A stretch of 19,286 nt of DNA, taken from positions 1 to 19,286 of the forward strand of contig SLFV01000083.1 in assembly GCA_007124075.1 (NCBI GenBank), in the 5' to 3' direction. The notes beneath the pieces were generated by a model. That model saw nothing but the letters and a program-made list of their open reading frames with translations. It was not told the DNA's origin and searched no databases. Source of the stretch: Roseimaritima sp. Its GTDB lineage: Bacteria > Planctomycetota > Planctomycetia > Pirellulales > Pirellulaceae. Positions 15,070 through 19,286 of the stretch are shown here, one piece after another. How positions within the stretch are numbered: the first letter of the stretch is position 1; each line of letters opens with the position of its first letter. The translations under genes were made by a program, and so were the position numbers.

Positions 15070-17334
15070 TTGCTGTTCGTACCGCATCGCATCGGTTTTC
15101 TGCTTGCTACCGTCTCGCTGGTGGCGCTGTTTGGTGCGGCCCGCTTGGACTACCAAGACAATCCCCGCGACATGTACCTACGCGCGGGGCCAGAGACGGA
15201 CCTGTTGGAGCATATTTATCAAACCTTCGGCTCGGACGATAACACGGTTTTTCTGCTGTTCCAGTCCTCGCAACGACTGTTCAGCCCCAAGCCACTACGG
15301 CAATTACAAGCAACGGCGGAGAGGCTGGAGAGGATTCCGGGGGTGGAAAGCGTCCGCAGTCTGTTTGATTTGCGTCGTCAATCCGTTCCTGTGCCGCTGA
15401 TTGATTTGCGCGATGCCAATCAAAGCTATCTAGATGCAGTGGAATCGGCAGCAAAGCGTCATCCGCTGGCCAGCGGTCTGCTACTTTCCCAACAGGGAGA
15501 CGCAACGACGTTGACGGTGAGGTTGGCCGGTCAATCGCTGAACATTCAAGAAATGACGGGCGTGTTGCTGCAGATTCAAAAAGCAGTTGCCCCGCTCAAA
15601 CAATCCGACCTTTGGCAAGTCCATGTCACGGGGCCCACGGTGATCCGTGTTGAAAGCATGCAACGGTTATGGGCCGAACAAGTCAAGCTGGCCTTGATCG
15701 GTGGTACCCTCTCCTTTCTGATCGCTTGCTATCTGTTCCGGCAATGGCAGGCGATTCTGGTCGTGCTGCTCGGCCCCGTCCTGGGGGTGCTTTGGACGTT
15801 GGGTTTGATGGGCTGGCTGGGGCAAAGAATGGATGGCATCAAAGTGATCATTCCAACCTTAGTGTTCGTGATTGGTTTCACCGATTCGTTGCATCTGCTG
15901 ATGGGACTGGGGCGGATCCAGCGTGCTGCGGGGTACCGCTTGTCCACGTTTGCGGCCGCGCGACAGGTAGTTGGCGAACTGGGGCTTGCTTGCTGGATGA
16001 CATCACTAACCACGGCCATCGGATTTGGTTCGCTAATGCTGTCTTCCACCACCAGTGTGCAGCGGTTTGGTTTTTGTTGTGCACTGGGAGCGATCGTCTT
16101 GTACGGGGCGGTGATGCTAAGCTTTTTTTGGCTCGCCTCGCAGGCCTTGGGGAGTTCGATCGTCAAGGCACGTCCGTTTCAACGCCGAATGCCGCAGCGC
16201 AGTTGGTTGCTGGGCAAGGTCGTTAGGCTCCTTCGGTACCCGAAGACCATCGTAGTGACCTCGGTGATGGGTTGTGGCGCGATGCTGGTGGTTTGCACCC
16301 GCCTGGAACCCAATATCATTTGGACCGAAGCCGTCTCGCGCACCAGCCCCACCATGCAGGCGATTGCCAGTACTGAAAAACACTTTGGTGGCACAACCTA
16401 TGCCGCGATCCTGGTGCGTTGGAATGAGACGCAGACGCTGACATCACCCGAGGTCGTTCGGGCAATGGCGGCCGCCCATCAACTGGTGAAGCTACAGCCC
16501 GAATTTGGTCCGCCGTTATCGATCGCCAATGTCCTTGCTTCGATGGACTATGTTCGCGGCGGATACGCGCGACGCTGGCAGTCGTTGCAAAGGCAACCGA
16601 CCGGTCAACAAACAGCCAGCCAATTCGTGTGTGAAGATCAGCGGGAGGCAGTCATCTATTTCCTCACCGCCGATCTGGGTGCCAGACGGATTAATGAAGT
16701 TGTGCGAGCGGTACAGGAACAATTGACGCAGGTCCAGCAGCAGACCGGCGTCGAACTAATCCTGGGTGGTACTCCCGTTGTGGCTGGACGCGTGTTTACA
16801 AGCATGATCGGTGAATTGGCCCTCAGTCTAGCGGTTGCTTCCATCCTGGTCTTTGCGCTGATGACCTTCGTGTTGCGATCGTTGCGACTTGGGGTGGCCA
16901 GCATCCTGCCGAACATGTTTCCACTGTTGGTCGCAGGAACCGCAATTTACTTCACGACGGGGTTCCTGACGTTGACTAACACACTGACCTTCTGTTTGTG
17001 TTTGGGAATCGCGGTCGATGACACGATCCATTATTTAAAAGCGTTTCAGCTTTGTCGGCGTCAGGGGATGCCGGTCCCGCGGAGCATTGTGGTCAGCCTG
17101 CATCGGGTGGGACGGGTGCTGTTGGTTTCTTCCATGATTTTGATAGGTGGAATGGTGGCAATGCTGTTCAGCGATTTGCCGCCGTTGCAAACCTTTTCCG
17201 CATTAGCGATTTTGGCGATCGTCGCAGCCTTGATTGGCGATTTATTGCTTCTGCCAGCGATATTGCTGCTGTTGACCGCCAAAACCCATCGACCGGGGCA
17301 GGGCGTCCAGGTCGCTCCTCCTGCCCAGTTCTGA
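15070..17334 (+). CDS. RND/MMPL family transporter
   Basis: 754 aa from TTG 15070 (795 aa if TTG 14947 is used; a GTG at 15037 is also possible). The protein has the two-fold RND layout: one helix, a large extracytoplasmic loop, a bundle of helices, then the same again. The loops lie at about 30-200 and 410-570. The two helix bundles carry matching motifs, GFTDSLHLLMG near 269-279 (Asp272) and AVDDTIHYLKAF near 648-659 (Asp650, Asp651), the expected place for proton-relay acidic residues in helices 4 and 10. MMPL-type proteins export lipids or other hydrophobic compounds with proton import; no substrate can be inferred here. No membrane-fusion or outer-membrane partner is adjacent, consistent with the stand-alone MMPL/HpnN-like branch. 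Confidence 0.88.
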   Translation: MLFVPHRIGFLLATVSLVALFGAARLDYQDNPRDMYLRAGPETDLLEHIYQTFGSDDNTVFLLFQSSQRLFSPKPLRQLQATAERLERIPGVESVRSLFDLRRQSVPVPLIDLRDANQSYLDAVESAAKRHPLASGLLLSQQGDATTLTVRLAGQSLNIQEMTGVLLQIQKAVAPLKQSDLWQVHVTGPTVIRVESMQRLWAEQVKLALIGGTLSFLIACYLFRQWQAILVVLLGPVLGVLWTLGLMGWLGQRMDGIKVIIPTLVFVIGFTDSLHLLMGLGRIQRAAGYRLSTFAAARQVVGELGLACWMTSLTTAIGFGSLMLSSTTSVQRFGFCCALGAIVLYGAVMLSFFWLASQALGSSIVKARPFQRRMPQRSWLLGKVVRLLRYPKTIVVTSVMGCGAMLVVCTRLEPNIIWTEAVSRTSPTMQAIASTEKHFGGTTYAAILVRWNETQTLTSPEVVRAMAAAHQLVKLQPEFGPPLSIANVLASMDYVRGGYARRWQSLQRQPTGQQTASQFVCEDQREAVIYFLTADLGARRINEVVRAVQEQLTQVQQQTGVELILGGTPVVAGRVFTSMIGELALSLAVASILVFALMTFVLRSLRLGVASILPNMFPLLVAGTAIYFTTGFLTLTNTLTFCLCLGIAVDDTIHYLKAFQLCRRQGMPVPRSIVVSLHRVGRVLLVSSMILIGGMVAMLFSDLPPLQTFSALAILAIVAALIGDLLLLPAILLLLTAKTHRPGQGVQVAPPAQF

Positions 17335-17570
17335 CCCCTTGTTGTGTCTGCAGGGGGATTCCCTGAGCCCGCACGTGGGACAGGACGTGATCCAATCGCA
17401 GTCCCTTGCGGGAAAAAAAAGACTTGGGGATACTCTGAAGACCGCTCCTGTCGGGAGTCGACGCACTTGCCAAACAGCAACGGTGCGATTCCGGTCGGAC
17501 ATCCGTTTCGCGTTCATGGCCTGCGTTCAGGTCAAGCTTGAGGCGAAACAGACGCATCCCAATAAAATCA

Positions 17571-17582
17571 CCTGTTAGCAGG
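17571..17582 (+). promoter_or_regulatory. Small hairpin covering the mgtE ribosome binding site
   Basis: CCTG (17571-17574) can pair with CAGG (17579-17582) across a TTAG loop. AGCAGG at 17577-17582, the best ribosome binding site for the ATG at 17588, would be partly hidden. The stem is only 4 bp and may be chance. I saw no recognisable magnesium riboswitch in the 253-base gap. Confidence 0.25.
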
Positions 17583-17587
17583 CCGCG

Positions 17588-18940
17588 ATGGGCAATCCCC
17601 TCTTACTACCGGAGCTTCGTCGTTTACTGTCGGAGAAGAACGAGACGGAGCTGCGTGAAATGTTGGCCGAACTTCACCCGGCAAGCATTGCCGATTTTTC
17701 GGAGGGATTGTCGGTCGAAGAGACTTGGGAATTGCTGGGTCTGGCACCAATCGAGCAGCAGGAAGAGATCTTCACTTTTTACCCTCACTCCAAGCAGGAA
17801 CAACTTGCAAGCGGCGCAGGACGCGAGCGAATGTCCGCGCTGCTGGAACGGATGTCCCATGACGATCGGGTCGACCTGCTGAAAGAACTGGACGACGAGG
17901 TTGTAGAAAATCTTTTGCCGCTGGTCGCAAAGGCCGAGCGGGAAGATATTCGACGGTTGATGTCCTACGCAGAGCATACCGTCGGTTCGGTGATGACCAC
18001 GGATTATGCCATCCTTCCCCCCGATGTCTTGGTTGACGAAGCAATCGTGAGGTTGCGTCACCAAGCTCTCGCGGCAGAGACGATTTACTTCGTCTATGTA
18101 GTGGACCAGCAGCATACCCTGTTGGGTGTCGTTTCGTTAAGAGACCTGATCCTCGCCAAGCCCAGGGCGATGGTTCGCGATCTCATGCAAACCGATCCTG
18201 TTTCGGTCAAAGCAGAACAGGATCGCGAAGATGTCGCACGGGAAGTCGCTCGATATGACTTGTTAGCAATTCCTGTGGTCGATTCGCAAAATCGGATGGT
18301 GGGTATTGTTACCCATGATGATGTGGCGGATGTTGTGAAAGAGGAAGCGACGGAAGACTTCCACCTAACCGCTGCGATCGCACCGTTGACGAAAGGTTAT
18401 GTTCACAGCGGGGTGGGGCTCCTGTATCACCGACGAATCGGTTGGTTGATTATATTGGTTTTTGTCAATCTTGTCTCATCCGGTGTAATCGCGGCCTACG
18501 AAGAAGTGCTTGCGGCTGCGCTGACGCTGGCTTTTTTTCTCCCACTGCTGATCGATAGCGGCGGCAATACGGGTTCGCAGGCTGCGACGTTAATTATTCG
18601 CGCCCTAGCGACCGGCGAAATCCAACTCGCGAACTGGTGGAAGGTGCTGGTCAAGGAATTGGCGGTCGGCCTCTCGTTGGGCCTGACCATGGCGCTGGCT
18701 AGTGCCCTGTTGGGATACTTTCGCGGGGGAGCGGAAATCGGGTTTATTGTCGGTTTATCGATGCTGTTTATCGTTGTCATAACCAATTTGGTCGGCGTAT
18801 TGCTTCCATTCGTTCTGACGCGATTGAAGGTCGACCCGGCCGTCGCTAGCAGCCCCCTAATCACAACGGTTGCCGATGCCTCAGGTTTGCTGATTTATTT
18901 TACGGTCGCAACTTGGGTGATAGACCTGCCGACCACGTGA
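17588..18940 (+). CDS. mgtE: Magnesium channel MgtE
   Basis: 450 aa, the normal length. MgtE is a homodimeric Mg2+ channel of the inner membrane gated by cytoplasmic Mg2+. The N-domain of helical repeats (1-125; SHDDRVDLLKELDDE at 90-104) is followed by two CBS domains (about 130-190, starting VGSVMTTDYAILPPD, and 197-255, starting RDLMQTDPVSV), a connecting helix, and five membrane helices from about 285. The family signature PLLIDSGGNTGSQAATLII lies at 319-337. TTVADASGL at 426-434 holds Asp430, matching the pore aspartate of Thermus MgtE (Asp432). The ATG at 17588 has AGCAGG 5 bases upstream. The gene stands alone, 253 bases after the transporter gene. Confidence 0.97.
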   Translation: MGNPLLLPELRRLLSEKNETELREMLAELHPASIADFSEGLSVEETWELLGLAPIEQQEEIFTFYPHSKQEQLASGAGRERMSALLERMSHDDRVDLLKELDDEVVENLLPLVAKAEREDIRRLMSYAEHTVGSVMTTDYAILPPDVLVDEAIVRLRHQALAAETIYFVYVVDQQHTLLGVVSLRDLILAKPRAMVRDLMQTDPVSVKAEQDREDVAREVARYDLLAIPVVDSQNRMVGIVTHDDVADVVKEEATEDFHLTAAIAPLTKGYVHSGVGLLYHRRIGWLIILVFVNLVSSGVIAAYEEVLAAALTLAFFLPLLIDSGGNTGSQAATLIIRALATGEIQLANWWKVLVKELAVGLSLGLTMALASALLGYFRGGAEIGFIVGLSMLFIVVITNLVGVLLPFVLTRLKVDPAVASSPLITTVADASGLLIYFTVATWVIDLPTT

Positions 18941-19024
18941 TGAAATCCCTGCACCCTGGAAGAATAGAAAAAGGGGAGGCCGACACGCCCTTTCTGCGAG
19001 CCATCGGTTTTGGAATCGGGGGAG

Positions 19025-19049
19025 ACGTGACGTCGGGGGAAACGTGACG
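19025..19049. repeat. Direct repeat upstream of sigma-54 elements
   Basis: ACGTGACG occurs at 19025-19032 and again at 19042-19049, 17 bases apart, each followed by a G-run. It sits just upstream of two -24/-12 elements, where an activator could bind. The function is inferred only from position. Confidence 0.4.
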
Positions 19050-19064
19050 GGGGCAATAGTGTTC

Positions 19065-19078
19065 GGCACAAGATTTGC
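19065..19078 (+). promoter_or_regulatory. Sigma-54-type promoter, upstream copy
   Basis: CGGCAC, five bases, TTGC: GG of the -24 element at 19065-19066 and GC of the -12 element at 19077-19078, with correct spacing. It differs from the TGGCACG consensus at two positions. It is nearly a direct repeat of the element 36 bases downstream. Confidence 0.5.
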
Positions 19079-19099
19079 GCAGTCAATTCTACATAGCTT

Positions 19100-19114
19100 T
19101 GGCACGCGATTTGC
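19100..19114 (+). promoter_or_regulatory. Sigma-54-type promoter, downstream copy
   Basis: TGGCACG, four bases, TTGC: matches the -24/-12 consensus of RpoN promoters at all conserved positions, with GG at 19101-19102 and GC at 19113-19114. Transcription would start near 19126, about 45 bases before the ATG at 19171. Such promoters need an enhancer-binding ATPase. Confidence 0.7.
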
Positions 19115-19170
19115 GCTCGATAGTAGACATCGTTTCAGTCTGCCATGTTGTCACTGTCGATGGTTCGCAC

Positions 19171-19286
19171 ATGTCCAAGAGTGCTCCGAAGTCGAAACCG
19201 TTGCCCAAACGACGCAAGCCGGTTGCGGCGACCGTGAATGAATCCGACTTACAAAGCGGTGCCAACGAGCAAACATCGAAAATTCA
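19171..19286 (+). CDS. Unknown protein, 5' end only
   Basis: From ATG 19171 the frame stays open to the end of the window (38 codons). It begins MSKSAPKSKPLPKRRKPVAA and continues with a polar stretch (NESDLQSGANEQTSK). The Lys/Pro-rich start suggests a disordered cytoplasmic tail; no domain can be seen. No good ribosome binding site precedes it. The sigma-54-type promoters just upstream are the main reason to believe it is a gene. Confidence 0.5.
   Translation, partial: MSKSAPKSKPLPKRRKPVAATVNESDLQSGANEQTSKI

Noticed and set aside
17402..17421. TCCC/GGGA hairpin followed by eight A
   Set aside because: On the plus strand the run is A rather than T, and on the minus strand the T-run precedes the stem, so it is not an intrinsic terminator in either direction.
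17335..17587. Mg2+ riboswitch (M-box) upstream of mgtE
   Set aside because: I could not find the conserved M-box sequence blocks or its multi-stem layout; a covariance-model search would settle it.

Overview
The window looks like chromosomal DNA from a planctomycete, probably of the Pirellulaceae (Rhodopirellula-like). The grounds are a DUF1559-type prepilin N-terminus, TadE-TadE-TadG/VWA genes, a multihaem cytochrome c beside an outer-membrane-like protein, moderate GC, frequent TTG/GTG starts and mixed use of Shine-Dalgarno sites. This assignment is inference from gene content; no rRNA is present. I saw no tRNA, rRNA, insertion sequence, CRISPR array or convincing intrinsic terminator.

Left part (1-3946): the 5' end of a DUF1559 pseudopilin gene runs leftwards. 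After a 453-base divergent gap come two TadE-like genes, a TadG-like protein with a von Willebrand A domain, and a small single-pass membrane protein, all rightward. A small anchored protein of unknown function converges on them from the right.

Middle (4260-6460): a lipoprotein with a thioredoxin-like C-terminus that has lost its cysteines overlaps by 22 bases a rhomboid intramembrane protease with an intact Ser-His dyad. The rhomboid stop codon shares bases with the stop codon of the converging outer-membrane-like gene.

Leftward block (14428 down to 6457): a tandem universal stress protein, a fused phosphotransferase-like/P-loop kinase protein, a dihydroorotate-dehydrogenase-like flavoprotein, a five-haem cytochrome c and a probable outer-membrane beta-barrel. 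The first two resemble the adjacent pair Rv2005c-Rv2004c of the Mycobacterium tuberculosis hypoxia (DosR) regulon. The last two could form an electron-transfer unit across the outer membrane. Together they suggest a low-oxygen or dormancy programme, but this is inference.

Right part (14429-19286): a 641-base divergent gap rich in dyad symmetries, an RND/MMPL-type transporter, the magnesium channel gene mgtE, and then two tandem sigma-54-type -24/-12 promoter elements in front of a coding region cut off by the window end.
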